A DNA stretch of 64,000 bases from the NCBI GenBank assembly GCA_009692585.1, contig SHYX01000003.1, positions 116,918 through 180,917 of the forward strand, in the 5' to 3' direction. The stretch comes from Myxococcales bacterium. GTDB lineage: Bacteria; Myxococcota; UBA796; SXON01. The first letter of the stretch is position 1. The number at the start of each line of letters is the position of its first letter. The translations under genes were made by a program, and so were the position numbers. Positions 1 through 11,706 of the stretch are shown here, one piece after another. Under the pieces are notes generated by a model. It ran no database searches. It was not told the origin of the DNA and saw only the letters and a list, made by a program, of their open reading frames with translations.

Positions 1-519
1 CTCGGCGATTCCCTCGAGGATCTCGTCCTCCTCCATAGCCAGCACCGCGCGGGACACGTCGTAGGGAAAGCCGGCGCGGCCCATCGTCGCGAGGTCCTTC
101 TTGTAGTGTTCACGGCGCTCGTCCCCGCGCCAGGCGCCCAATCGTCGCCGCCGAACGAACGCGCACGCCGCGCTCCGCGTCGGGTCGACCCCCTCGGCGC
201 GCAGGCTCTCCACGGCGCTCTTGAGCACGTCGGCGCCCAGCCCCTTCGCGCCGAGGCGCGCCCGAACCGCCGCCAGCGACACCCCCCTCCGGACCAGGGA
301 GCGTACCCGCGAGTCGGCCAGCGCCTGGTCGTCGAGCTGGCCCGCCCCGGCCAGCCGGTCCAGGAGCATCTCCGTCGCCTCGATCAAGGCCGGATCGGCG
401 CGGCCGGCACGCCGCAAGAGCACCATGCGCAAGTGCGCCCGCGACGCGACGAACTTACCCAGGTAGGTCCGCGCGTGCGCTTCGATACTGGCCGGCGTGG
501 AGGGGCGACGCTCGCGCAC
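1..519 (-). CDS. recX: Regulatory protein RecX, partial (3' end beyond window)
   Basis: The reading frame runs from a GTG at 519 to the left edge (173 codons) without a stop, so the C-terminus lies outside. The translation contains the alpha-helical repeats typical of RecX: 'GQLDDQALADSRVRSLVRRG' followed by 'RARLGAKGLG', and later 'ACAFVRRRRLG' with 'HYKKDLATMGRAGFPYDVSR'. RecX binds RecA filaments and inhibits recombinase activity in the cytoplasm. recA is not visible here, so it may lie outside or elsewhere. The start is uncertain: the same frame stays open upstream to a TGA near 610, but GTG 519 is the first plausible initiator before the conserved part. Confidence 0.75.
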   Translation of the reverse strand, partial: MRERRPSTPASIEAHARTYLGKFVASRAHLRMVLLRRAGRADPALIEATEMLLDRLAGAGQLDDQALADSRVRSLVRRGVSLAAVRARLGAKGLGADVLKSAVESLRAEGVDPTRSAACAFVRRRRLGAWRGDERREHYKKDLATMGRAGFPYDVSRAVLAMEEDEILEGIAE

Positions 520-628
520 ATGGGGGGCGTATGCCGGCGCCGGCGGGGTGGGGTGGAGACCTGCAGGCGCGCGCCCGGGGGTCCAGGTCCTCCACCGGGG
601 TTCAGGTCTCCCAGGTCACCCCGTCCAC

Positions 629-820
629 CTAGCCTTCGCCCCTGAGCTCCCCCAGGACCTCCCGATGCCTCGGGCTGGAAAGGAAGTCGATCACCCCGGC
701 CAGGGTGGCGGGGTCGATCGTGGCCCCCTCGTCCACCGTGAGCGAAGTGCCCCGGCGGACCAGGACGGCGGTGGCCTTCGGGCCTCGGAAGGAGTGGAGC
801 GGGATCCTGTCTAACTTCAT
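629..820 (-). CDS. Small hypothetical protein (63 aa)
   Basis: A 63-residue frame starts with ATG seven bases after the stop of the YXWGXW-repeat gene, so it could be co-transcribed with it. It ends in 'IDFLSSPRHREVLGELRGEG', which reads as a short amphipathic helical tail. No family is recognised. No clear ribosome binding site is seen; spacing and an intact frame are the only support. It may be spurious. Confidence 0.4.
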   Translation of the reverse strand: MKLDRIPLHSFRGPKATAVLVRRGTSLTVDEGATIDPATLAGVIDFLSSPRHREVLGELRGEG

Positions 821-826
821 GGGCGA

Positions 827-1567
827 CTATTTCGCCGAGCGGCTCTTCTTCCCGGACCTGCCCTCGCTCCCGACGCGGCGGCCGGTGCTGACGGAGTCGG
901 CGACGCTCGTGCCGGCCGCCTGGCTGCCCACGCTGGCGCTGCGCCCAGTGGTGCGGCGCTCGCTGGCGCTGTCACTCTGGCGCTGGGAACGGGCGCTGTC
1001 CGCCGCCCCGGTGCCGTCGCTCTTGCTCGCGACGCTCCTACCTTCGGAGCGGTCGCCGTCTCGGCGTTCGCGGCGATCCTCGCGAGTCTCGGCGCGGTCC
1101 TCGCCGCGCTCACGGCGGTCCTCGTGGGCCTCCCGGCGGTCCTCGTGGCGCTCCTGGTGATCCTCGCGTGCCTCGTGGCGACTCTCGGCGCGCTCGTACA
1201 CCCGGCGAGCGTGACCGTCGTGCCAGTAGCCCTCCGTCCACGCGCCGTAGCGGTAGCCGGGCGGAACCCACGCGTAGCCGCTGCGGGTGAGCGGGCGCCA
1301 GTACCCGTCGATGTAGCTGCGGCCGGACCAGTAGCCGGACACCCAGGCGTAGCCCGAGCGGGAGTAGGACGGGCGCCAGTGACCGGGGGTCCAGTCACCC
1401 CACGCGTCGTGGCAGCCGCCGACCCAGACCCAACCCGTGCGATGCGCTGGCACCCAGTGGGGGGACCACGCGTCGACGGCGAAGGGCAGCGACACCGAGA
1501 CGTAGACCCCGGCGTCGGCGGGGGAGCTTCCGAAGAGGGCGAGGGCGAGGGCGAGGGTGCTGAGCAT
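827..1567 (-). CDS. Exported YXWGXW-repeat-like protein with charged low-complexity tail
   Basis: The N-terminus 'MLSTLALALALFGSSPADAG' looks like a Sec signal peptide cleaved after ADA. Residues about 25-120 contain repeated Trp/Tyr/Gly units such as 'GDWTPGHWRPSY', 'YAWVSGYWSG', 'GYWRPLTRSGYAWVPPGY' and 'YGAWTEGYWHDGH', which resemble the YXWGXW family of small exported proteins of unknown function. From about residue 120 the protein becomes an Arg/Glu/Asp/His-rich segment with repeated 'HEDRRE'/'REDRRE' units, then a Ser/Arg-rich tail. It is probably periplasmic or surface-located. The function is unknown, and the tail could bind polyanions or metals (inference). Confidence 0.6.
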   Translation of the reverse strand: MLSTLALALALFGSSPADAGVYVSVSLPFAVDAWSPHWVPAHRTGWVWVGGCHDAWGDWTPGHWRPSYSRSGYAWVSGYWSGRSYIDGYWRPLTRSGYAWVPPGYRYGAWTEGYWHDGHARRVYERAESRHEAREDHQERHEDRREAHEDRRERGEDRAETREDRRERRDGDRSEGRSVASKSDGTGAADSARSQRQSDSASERRTTGRSASVGSQAAGTSVADSVSTGRRVGSEGRSGKKSRSAK

Positions 1568-1633
1568 CGTGCGTTCTCCTGGTGCTGATACGCGCGGCCT
1601 CCCCGCCGCATTCGACCCTCGGTGCGGACGCGC

Positions 1634-2965
1634 CTACCCCGACGCCCCCGTCACCCACGTCAGCCTTTCCAGAAAGCCAGGGTAGCTGGTGTCAATCGAC
1701 GCCGTCTCACTCAGAGCCACGCGCCGGAAAAGCCCCGCGATGGAAAAGGCCATCGCGATGCGATGATCGCCATGGGTCTCGATGAGCGCGGTGCCACCAG
1801 CCTGGCCGCGCCCTCCCCGCACCACGAAGCCGTCGGGGCCAGCATCGGCGGCCACGCCCATCGCGCGGAGGCCGGCGACCACCGCAGCGACCCGGTCGCT
1901 CTCCTTCACGCGCAGCTCCGCGGCGTCGCGGACCACGGTGTCCCCCTCGGCGAAGGCGGCGGCGATGGCGAGGATGGGCAGCTCGTCGATGAGCGTGGGC
2001 ACCTCGCCACCGCCGATCTCGACCCCGCGTAGGCCCGCTGCGCTCACCGTCACGTTCGCGATCGGTTCGATCCCGCCGAGCGGCTCGATCTGCACGTCGG
2101 CGCCCATGCGACGGAGCACCTCGAGCACGCCGGTGCGGGTCGGATTGACCCCCACGCCCTCGATGGTCAGCGACACCCCCGCCACGGCGGCGGCGACGAA
2201 CCAGAAGGCGGCGCTGGAGATGTCTCCCGGCACCACGATGTCCGCCGCGTACAGGGTGGCGCGTGAAACGGTGAGCCGGGTGCCGCCGTCCGCGCCGACA
2301 CACTGGAGCGGAGCCCCCATCCCGCGCAGCATCCGCTCGGTGTGATCGCGGGTGGGCGTGGGCTCGGTCCAGGACGTCTCTCCGTCGGCGGCGAGCCCCG
2401 CCAAGAGCACCGCCGACTTGACCTGGGCGCTGGCGACCTGGGCGCGGAAGTGGCCCCCGCGAAGCGGTGCCGCCACCACGGTGATCGGCAAGGTGACGCC
2501 GCCCTCACAGCGTGCGCCCATCGCCGCCAGCGGCCCGAGGACGCGCTGCATGGGGCGTCGCGACAGAGAAGGGTCGCCGACCAGCGTGGCGCCGGCGCGC
2601 GGCGCCAGCGCTCCGAGAAGCAGGCGCGCGGTGGTACCGGAATTCCCACACTCGATCCGCCCCGCGTCGCGCCAGGCGCCGCCGGTTACGAAAACGTCAC
2701 CCCCGCGCCGCTCCACCCGTGCGCCGACCTGCGCGACCGCCACCGCGGTCCGACCGACGTCCTCTGCATCGAGCAGCCCCCGGATCCGGGTGGTTCCCTC
2801 GGCCATCGCGCCGAGGAGCAGGGCTCGATGGGAGACGCTCTTGTCGCCCGGCACGGGGAAGCGGAGACCGGCGCGGAGGGGCACCGCCAAGGCTACCCCG
2901 GTGCCCGCACCCGCGGGGTGGCCATCTCCGCTTGCGGCCTGTGCGTCGTCGCTACGCGGCATCAC
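1634..2965 (-). CDS. aroA: 3-phosphoshikimate 1-carboxyvinyltransferase (EPSP synthase)
   Basis: The enzyme transfers the enolpyruvyl group of PEP to shikimate-3-phosphate, the sixth step of the shikimate pathway, in the cytoplasm. The 443-residue protein has the family signatures: 'GDKSVSHR' (residues 40-47, PEP-binding), 'GNSGTTARLL' (107-116), the Lys/Glu/Asp motif 'RVKESDR', and the C-terminal 'THGDHRIAMAFSIAGL'. Length matches the family (about 430), with roughly 25 extra N-terminal residues before the conserved fold. The true start may therefore be an internal codon. It lies on the same strand as accA, 77 bases downstream of it. No fusion or frameshift is seen. Confidence 0.96.
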   Translation of the reverse strand: MMPRSDDAQAASGDGHPAGAGTGVALAVPLRAGLRFPVPGDKSVSHRALLLGAMAEGTTRIRGLLDAEDVGRTAVAVAQVGARVERRGGDVFVTGGAWRDAGRIECGNSGTTARLLLGALAPRAGATLVGDPSLSRRPMQRVLGPLAAMGARCEGGVTLPITVVAAPLRGGHFRAQVASAQVKSAVLLAGLAADGETSWTEPTPTRDHTERMLRGMGAPLQCVGADGGTRLTVSRATLYAADIVVPGDISSAAFWFVAAAVAGVSLTIEGVGVNPTRTGVLEVLRRMGADVQIEPLGGIEPIANVTVSAAGLRGVEIGGGEVPTLIDELPILAIAAAFAEGDTVVRDAAELRVKESDRVAAVVAGLRAMGVAADAGPDGFVVRGGRGQAGGTALIETHGDHRIAMAFSIAGLFRRVALSETASIDTSYPGFLERLTWVTGASG

Positions 2966-3042
2966 CGACGCCTACGTCAATCAGGTTTATTCTGAGGCGC
3001 CCGAGACCAACGTACGCTTGGATTGCGACGGCCCGTAGCCCC

Positions 3043-4005
3043 CTACTCCCCGCGATCGTCGATGGCGCCGAGCTTGCGGAAGCGGTCGTACCGCTGCGCG
3101 GTGAGCTCCTCAGGGGATAGCGCACACAGCACGTCGAGCTCGATCTGGACCGCGTCCCCGAGGGAACGCACGGTTTCCTCCGGGCAACGGTGGGCGCCAC
3201 CCGCGGGTTCAGGGACCAGGGAGTCGGCGACGCCGAGGCGCAGGCAGTCCTCCGCGGTGAGCTTCAGCGCCTCGGCGGCGCGGGGCGCTTCGGCCCGGTC
3301 GCGCCACAGGATCGCGGCACAGCCTTCCGGCGAGATGACCGAATACGTGGAATTTTCGAGCATCAGCACGCGGTTGCCGACGCCCAGCGCCAGGGCACCG
3401 CCGCTGCCGCCTTCCCCGATGACACAGCAGACCACCGGCACGCGGAGGGTGGCCATCTCCATGATGTTGCGCGCGATGGCCTCGGCCTGCCCGCGCGCCT
3501 CGGCGTCGAGCCCCGGGTAGGCACCGGGGGTGTCGATGAGGGTGACGATCGGCAAACCGAAGCGCTCGGCCAGGCGCATCAGCCGCAGCGCCTTGCGGTA
3601 GCCGTCCGGCAGCGCCATCCCGAAATTGCGCACCACGTTTTCTTTGGTGGTGCGGCCCTTCTGGTGACCGATCAGCACGATCGGACGGCCGCGGAAGTTG
3701 CCGAGCAAGCCGACGATGGCCGGGTCGTCGTGACCGGCACGATCGCCGTGGAGTTCGTCCGCCTCGGTCAGCCAGTCCGCCGCGTAGTCCAGCGTGTACG
3801 GCCGGTTGGGATGCCGGCTCAGGAGCGTGCGCTGCCAGGGGCTGAGATTGGCCAGGATCTGCCGCTGAAGCGCGTCAGCCTGCCGTTGCAGCTCACGAAT
3901 CGACGCGCCAAGGTCGAGCCCGTTGGCCACCTCGGTCGTCTGCAAGAGCTCGATGCGGCGTCGAAGCTCGACGAGGGGGCGTTCGAAATCGAGGACGAGT
4001 TCCAT
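3043..4005 (-). CDS. accA: Acetyl-CoA carboxylase carboxyltransferase subunit alpha
   Basis: AccA pairs with AccD to transfer carboxyl from carboxybiotin to acetyl-CoA, giving malonyl-CoA for fatty-acid synthesis. The 320-residue product matches the usual length and starts 'MELVLDFERPLVELRRRIE', as AccA proteins do. Conserved segments include 'HPNRPYTLDY', 'IGHQKGRTTKENVVRNFGM', 'FGLPIVTLIDTPGAYPG' and 'GEGGSGGALALGVG'. ATG 4005 was chosen over the upstream in-frame TTG at 4026 because the family begins there. accD and the biotin subunits are not in the window. It is divergent from the TM2 gene, with a shared 110-base intergenic region. Confidence 0.97.
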   Translation of the reverse strand: MELVLDFERPLVELRRRIELLQTTEVANGLDLGASIRELQRQADALQRQILANLSPWQRTLLSRHPNRPYTLDYAADWLTEADELHGDRAGHDDPAIVGLLGNFRGRPIVLIGHQKGRTTKENVVRNFGMALPDGYRKALRLMRLAERFGLPIVTLIDTPGAYPGLDAEARGQAEAIARNIMEMATLRVPVVCCVIGEGGSGGALALGVGNRVLMLENSTYSVISPEGCAAILWRDRAEAPRAAEALKLTAEDCLRLGVADSLVPEPAGGAHRCPEETVRSLGDAVQIELDVLCALSPEELTAQRYDRFRKLGAIDDRGE

Positions 4006-4067
4006 CGGGCCGCCGGGTATCAACAAATGGGGCTGGGGGCTCTCCGGCCGACGCCGTGTCGGCGGGG

Positions 4068-4097
4068 CTGACCAACGACAACCACGTGTGGTAGGCT
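4068..4097 (+). promoter_or_regulatory. Candidate sigma-70-type promoter for the TM2-protein gene
   Basis: In the accA/TM2 divergent gap, CTGACC (4068-4073) and TAGGCT (4092-4097) are separated by 18 bases, giving a plausible -35/-10 pair. An AGGAG ribosome binding site at 4107-4111 lies five bases before ATG 4117. The match is imperfect and is read by eye only. Confidence 0.35.
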
Positions 4098-4116
4098 CGC
4101 CCCCCCAGGAGTTGCC

Positions 4117-4437
4117 ATGGCGGACACCGTCGAGTTCGAGATGATGCAGTGGATCCGAACCCTCCCCGAGGACAAGCGTGCCTTCCCACAGATGATGTAC
4201 TTGCAGCAGCGCAAGGACCCGAGCACCGCCCTGGGGCTCTCACTCCTCTTTTTCGTAGGCTTCGCGGGCGTCGGACGCATCTACGTCGGAGATGTCGGCT
4301 ACGGCATCGCGATGTTCCTGCTCAGTTGGGCCACGTGCGGCATCTGGACCATCGTCGATCTCTTCCTGATCTCCGGGGCGACAGAACGCACGAATCGGGA
4401 AGTGTTGGCGCGGATCCGTATGACGACAGCCGACTGA
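4117..4437 (+). CDS. TM2-domain membrane protein
   Basis: The 106-residue protein has a charged N-terminal third and then two hydrophobic helices, 'ALGLSLLFFVGFAGVGRIYVG' style, followed by 'GIAMFLLSWATCGIWTIVDLFLI'. The first helix ends in G-x-G-R-x-Y-x-G and the second in W-x-x-x-D-L-x-L, the pattern of the TM2 domain. It is an inner-membrane protein whose biochemical role is unknown. A good AGGAG site precedes the ATG. The next gene begins six bases after the stop, so they are probably co-transcribed. Confidence 0.8.
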   Translation: MADTVEFEMMQWIRTLPEDKRAFPQMMYLQQRKDPSTALGLSLLFFVGFAGVGRIYVGDVGYGIAMFLLSWATCGIWTIVDLFLISGATERTNREVLARIRMTTAD

Positions 4438-4442
4438 GTCCG

Positions 4443-5651
4443 GTGCCCCGCCCCCGCCGGGTCCTGCGCGTGGCCACCGGCGGCGTGATCGCGCCCTGGA
4501 ACACGCCGGTGGGAGCCGTCCGCATCCTCGGGACACCCCTCGCCGCGCGACAGGCGTCGGTGCTGTCGCGACTTGGACTGTCGATCGACGGCGAGGTGGC
4601 GCCGGAGGACGTCGGCAAGGAGGCCGACACCCTCTACCTGGACGACGACGTCGACCTCGCCGCGGGAACGCTGCGCACCTGGCTCAAGAACGCCGGGGCC
4701 GGCACGCGGATGGCGATCGTCGAGAGACCGCCCCGCGTCGGCGAGCTGGAGGTGGAGCCCCAGGCCTGGTTCCGCGACGGCGAGGTCACCGAGGCCGCGC
4801 TCCCGGGCGCGACGCCGGTGCGCCTGTGCGGGGTGCGCTGGGGAGACGGCGTCCGACCGGTGCAGGTGTTGCCGCTGGGCTTCGCCGGCCGCAGCCAACT
4901 GCCCGGACCCTTCGGCGCCGGACAGGCCCTGGATTGGGCGGTGGACGTGAGGACCGCGGTGACCGTTCGCCATTGGGTACACCTGCTCCGCGCGTCGTAC
5001 GCGGCGTTGGGCGTGGCGATCTGGGAGCGGCTGCTCCTGCGCCCGTGGGCGCCCCTGTGGAGTTGGATGCGCTCGCCGCTGCGGCCGCGATTCTCGGTCG
5101 TCGGCCGCCGCTGCAAGGTCCATCCCACCGCGATCCTGGAGGGCTGCATCCTCGGCGACGACGTCCACGTCGGTCCGTACAGCGTGCTCCGCGGCTGCTG
5201 GGTGGGCGACGGCACGCACGTCGAGGACCACGTCACCGCCCGCCTGTCTTCGATCGGGCCCCACGCCCACGTCGGCAACTACTCGATGTTCAACCTTTCG
5301 GTCATCGGGCAACGCTCCAGCGTCGGCCACATCGGCGCGCAGGTGTGCGCGATCGGCGACGACTGCTTTGTCAGCACCTTCGCCACCTTGCACGACCTGA
5401 ACCTGCGCGGCAACGTGAAGGTCCGGTGGGGGGAGCGGGTGCTCGACAGCGGCGTCCCCTTCCTTGGGGTCGCGCTCGGCCATGGCGTGAAGCTGGGGGC
5501 CGGTGTGACCATCGCGTCCGGTCGCGACGTGCCCAACGGCGTGCGGGTGGTGGCCGAAGGCGCGGTCGCGAGGATCCCCGCCGACCTGCAACCGGGCGAC
5601 TACCACGTGTCGGCCGGGCGCCTCGTCCGGGACGAACCGCGTGACGGGTAA
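4443..5651 (+). CDS. Left-handed beta-helix (hexapeptide repeat) protein, sugar-nucleotidyltransferase-like
   Basis: A 402-residue protein starting with GTG 4443, just after the TM2 gene. Residues about 1-130 look like the N-terminal part of GlmU/UGP-like pyrophosphorylases ('DTLYLDDDVDLAAGTLRTWL') but lack a clear nucleotide-binding GGxGTR loop. Residues about 215-385 carry consecutive hexapeptide units ('HPTAILEGCILGDDVHVGPY', 'SSIGPHAHVGNY', 'LGAGVTIASGRDVPNG') that form a left-handed beta-helix typical of acyl- or nucleotidyl-transferases. It overlaps the glycosyltransferase by 11 bases, suggesting a joint role in making a glycolipid or surface glycan. The exact reaction is unknown. The in-frame region upstream of 4443 is a shadow of the TM2 gene. 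Confidence 0.7.
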   Translation: MPRPRRVLRVATGGVIAPWNTPVGAVRILGTPLAARQASVLSRLGLSIDGEVAPEDVGKEADTLYLDDDVDLAAGTLRTWLKNAGAGTRMAIVERPPRVGELEVEPQAWFRDGEVTEAALPGATPVRLCGVRWGDGVRPVQVLPLGFAGRSQLPGPFGAGQALDWAVDVRTAVTVRHWVHLLRASYAALGVAIWERLLLRPWAPLWSWMRSPLRPRFSVVGRRCKVHPTAILEGCILGDDVHVGPYSVLRGCWVGDGTHVEDHVTARLSSIGPHAHVGNYSMFNLSVIGQRSSVGHIGAQVCAIGDDCFVSTFATLHDLNLRGNVKVRWGERVLDSGVPFLGVALGHGVKLGAGVTIASGRDVPNGVRVVAEGAVARIPADLQPGDYHVSAGRLVRDEPRDG

Positions 5652-6837
5652 CGAAGTCGGCTTCTGGCTGGTGGCGGGAGGGGGCGCGCTGTTCCGGTTG
5701 CGCGCGGCGCAACGCATCGCCGAGGTGCTGTCGCCTCGGTGGCGCCTGCTTCCCGGAGGACGTGATCTGGCCGATCCGTCGCTACGCGTGAGCGTGTGCA
5801 TCCCCGCGCGCGACGAGGCGGCGGTCATCGACCGGGTGCTAGCGTCGTTGGACGCGCAGGACCACGCCGACACCGAGGTCATCGTGTGTGACGATCGCTC
5901 CAGCGACGACACCGGGGAACGCGCGCGCGCCCACCGTTGCCGGGTGATCGAGGGCACCGAGCCGCCGGCGGGCTGGCTCGGCAAGCAGTGGGCGCTCCAG
6001 ACGGCGGCGGCCGCGGCCACCGGCGAGCTCCTCTGCTTCGCCGACGCCGACACCTGGCACCATCCCGCCGCCCTGCGCACCTGCGCGGCCGAGATGGAGC
6101 GCGATCGGCTCGATGTCCTGGTCGTGGTCGGCGGCCAGGCGCTCGGCACCTGGTCCGAGCGGCTGGTCATGCCGATGTTCTGGACCGCTCTCCTGAGTTT
6201 TCTGGACGTGCGGCGCGCTGAGGACCCCGAGCGTCCCCACGACGCGATGGGAAACGGCCAGTTCTGGTTGGTCCGGAGGGCGGCCTACGATCGCATCGGC
6301 GGCCATGAGCGGGTCAAGGACCGGCTCGCCGAGGACGTCGCCATCGTTCGCGCGCTCAAGGCCGATGGAGCCCGCTATCGGCTACGCTTCGGTCCCACCC
6401 TGACCGCCACGCGCATGTACACCGGATTCGGCTCCTTGTGGCGCGGCTTTCAAAAGAACGCCGCCGTCGTGGACCCGGCGCAGCCCGTGCTGTCGGCGGT
6501 GCTGACGCTGGTGGCGGTGATGCTGCTCGTCCAGGCCGAGTTGTGGCCCTGGCTGGTCCTGGGGCTGGCGCCCACCGCAGGGGGGCTGTGGGCGCATCCG
6601 CTGACGATCGTGCTCGCCGCGGCCCAGGCGGGAGCGCTCATCCACGGACGCGCGTCGCTGTACAGGAGCGTTTGCGACGCCGCGTCGGGCGCGACGCTGT
6701 CTCGGTCGGCGTGGCTCTATCTGGCGCAACCGTTTGGCGCGATCATCGGGATGGCGGCGATCCTCAACTCGATGCAAGCGCAGCTTCGGGGCGCCACCCT
6801 CTGGAAGGGGCGCCGGGTGCGCGGGAGGAGCCTGTGA
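5641..6837 (+). CDS. Membrane-associated family 2 glycosyltransferase (HpnB/CruC/CrtQ-like)
   Basis: The 398-residue GT-A enzyme starts at GTG inside the end of the beta-helix gene. Nucleotide-sugar-binding motifs are visible: 'SVCIPARDEAAVIDRVL' near residue 50, 'VIVCDDRSSDDTG', and the metal-binding 'CFADADT'. 'GWLGKQWALQTA' is characteristic of the group that includes hopanoid-linked HpnB and carotenoid glycosyltransferases. 'GFGSLWRGFQKN' is followed by hydrophobic C-terminal helices (about 280-320 and 355-385) that anchor it in the membrane. The substrate is probably a lipid such as a carotenoid or hopanoid (inference). miaA starts with a GTGA overlap at its stop. Confidence 0.8.
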   Translation: MTGNEVGFWLVAGGGALFRLRAAQRIAEVLSPRWRLLPGGRDLADPSLRVSVCIPARDEAAVIDRVLASLDAQDHADTEVIVCDDRSSDDTGERARAHRCRVIEGTEPPAGWLGKQWALQTAAAAATGELLCFADADTWHHPAALRTCAAEMERDRLDVLVVVGGQALGTWSERLVMPMFWTALLSFLDVRRAEDPERPHDAMGNGQFWLVRRAAYDRIGGHERVKDRLAEDVAIVRALKADGARYRLRFGPTLTATRMYTGFGSLWRGFQKNAAVVDPAQPVLSAVLTLVAVMLLVQAELWPWLVLGLAPTAGGLWAHPLTIVLAAAQAGALIHGRASLYRSVCDAASGATLSRSAWLYLAQPFGAIIGMAAILNSMQAQLRGATLWKGRRVRGRSL

Positions 6838-7685
6838 AGCCGCTGGTGATCACCGGCCCCACGGCCGCCGGAAAGTCCTCGCTCGCCCTGGCGATCGCCG
6901 AGCAGTTCGGGGCGACCGTCGTCGCGATGGACGCCATGACCGTCTACCGGGGAATGGACATCGGCACGGCCAAGCCCACTCGCGACGAGCAACGGCGCGT
7001 CGTCCACCGTGGCCTCGACCTGCGCGACCCGACCGAGAGCTTCGCCGCCGCGGACTTCGTCGCCGTCGCCGAGACAGCGCTGGCCGAGGGTGGCCCCGTC
7101 GTCGTGTGCGGTGGGGCTCCGTTCTACCTTCGTGCGTTCCTGGACGGGCTGGTCCCTGCACCGCCTGCCGACCCGGACTTGCGGGCTCGGCTGGCGACGC
7201 TGCCCGACCCGTGGAGCGCCCTGACGCGGGTGGACCCGGTGCTCGCCGCCCGTCTTCACCCCAACGACCGGGTGCGCATCGTGCGCGGGCTGGAGGTACA
7301 CGCGCTCACCGGGACGCCGCTCTCCACCCTGCACGCCGCGGATCAGCCGGCACGCCGCTCGTGCGAGGTGATCTGGGTCGATCACCCCGACCTGAACCAG
7401 CGCATCGACGCCCGGGTGCTGGCGATGATGGAGGCCGGGTATGTCCAGGAGGTCGCCGGACTCCTGGACAGCGGCGTGCCGCGCGACTGCAAGCCGATGC
7501 TGTCGCTCGGGTACTCCCACCTCGCAGGCCACCTGCTCGACGGCCTGCCGCTGGACGAGGCGGTCCGGCTGACGCAGCGGGCGAGTCGGCAATTCGCAAG
7601 AAAGCAGCGTACCTTTTTACGGAGCCTCGGCTTCCAGCCCGGCGGGGACGCGGCGGCGGCGGCGGCGGCCACCTTTCGGGGGTGA
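6834..7685 (+). CDS. miaA: tRNA dimethylallyltransferase
   Basis: MiaA prenylates the N6 of A37 in tRNAs that read UNN codons. The protein opens with the P-loop 'VITGPTAAGKSSLALAIAEQFG', then 'AMDAMTVYRGMDIGTAKP' (usually D-S-x-Q-x-Y; here the Ser and Gln are replaced by Ala and Thr), 'GGAPFYLRAFLDGL', 'NDRVRIVRGLEVHALTG' and the C-terminal 'LTQRASRQFARKQRTFLR'. At 283 residues it is slightly shorter than E. coli MiaA. The start is GTG 6834, overlapping the previous stop (GTGA) and preceded by GGGAGGAG at 6822-6829. The DAMTVY substitution in a normally conserved loop is notable. Confidence 0.93.
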   Translation: MKPLVITGPTAAGKSSLALAIAEQFGATVVAMDAMTVYRGMDIGTAKPTRDEQRRVVHRGLDLRDPTESFAAADFVAVAETALAEGGPVVVCGGAPFYLRAFLDGLVPAPPADPDLRARLATLPDPWSALTRVDPVLAARLHPNDRVRIVRGLEVHALTGTPLSTLHAADQPARRSCEVIWVDHPDLNQRIDARVLAMMEAGYVQEVAGLLDSGVPRDCKPMLSLGYSHLAGHLLDGLPLDEAVRLTQRASRQFARKQRTFLRSLGFQPGGDAAAAAAATFRG

Positions 7686-7829
7686 TTGACGACCGCCGAC
7701 GGCCGAGCCTGGGCCGGCACCCCACCCCGATCCCGTGCGCGACCCTGCCCGCCCCAGGGGTCCGCCGCCGGGTCCGACGAACCGGGGGGTCCCAGCGCGC
7801 TGCCGCCAGACCCGCGGCCTCATATCATA

Positions 7830-11195
<3,366 letters not shown>

Positions 11196-11245
11196 GGGGA
11201 GCCCGGTTTCGGTGGGAACGGCGGCCAACAAAGGTGTCTATCGGA

Positions 11246-11439
11246 TCAACCGAGGCGTTCGATGACCCCGTCCCGCTGTTCCGCGGGAACGCCGCGCTGC
11301 GGGGCCAGGATCAGCGCATCTCGTGCTTCCACCCGATCGATCGGCGCGGCACAGTCCCCCAGCAAGACCAATTCCGCGGGGCTGGCCCCGCCCGTGTCAC
11401 GCAACCGTCGAAGGTGCGGGAGCGTTGCGTCGCACCCTG
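11246..11439 (-). pseudogene. C-terminal remnant of an unidentified gene (5' truncated)
   Basis: From about 11439 down to the TGA at 11246 the minus strand reads a coherent, high-GC3 sequence beginning 'GCDATLPHLRRLRDTGGASP' and ending 'RDGVIERLG'. No start codon or N-terminus exists: the frame hits a TAG just upstream, near 11457, where the DNA already belongs to the opposite-strand remnant. It looks like the last 60 or so residues of a protein whose front is gone. The family is not recognised. Confidence 0.45.
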
Positions 11440-11636
11440 CCGCGGGGAGCTACACCCTCCCCGACGACCAGTACGCGAGCTGGACTGGCGAAGCCGCGAG
11501 CGACTGCTTCGGCAGCGCCATCGGCGGCCTCTTCGACCTCGATGCGGACGGAATCGAAGACTTCGCGGTGTCCGCCCCCGGTAACGACGAAGGCGCCTCC
11601 GCCGCGGGCAAGGTGTACGTGTTGCCGGCGTATTGA
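11440..11636 (+). pseudogene. C-terminal remnant of an FG-GAP lipoprotein paralogue (5' truncated)
   Basis: On the plus strand, ending at the TGA of 11634-11636, the translation 'GSYTLPDDQYASWTGEAA' through 'FDLDADGIEDFAVSAPGND' to 'AGKVYVLPAY' aligns closely with the end of the large lipoprotein on the opposite strand ('LPDSQLASWSAEAS', 'LDLDADGILDLAASAPGFD', 'AGKVYVLPGY'). Only the last 65 residues remain. It is therefore a fragment of a paralogue, placed back-to-back with another 5'-truncated remnant. Confidence 0.7.
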
Positions 11637-11706
11637 GGGCGAACGCGACATCCCAGTCGCCGCGGAGAGGTCCGACACCTCCGCCGGACGCTCGTCACCG
11701 GTCGGG

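Noticed and set aside
106..645. Long plus-strand frames opposite recX
   Set aside because: Pro/Arg-rich translations without any family feature; the opposite strand encodes a clear RecX.
4299..6170. A 623-codon minus-strand frame
   Set aside because: Antisense to the beta-helix and glycosyltransferase genes; no recognisable domain.
7686..7829. Rho-independent terminator between miaA and the giant lipoprotein gene
   Set aside because: GC-rich imperfect stems are present but no T-run follows in either direction.
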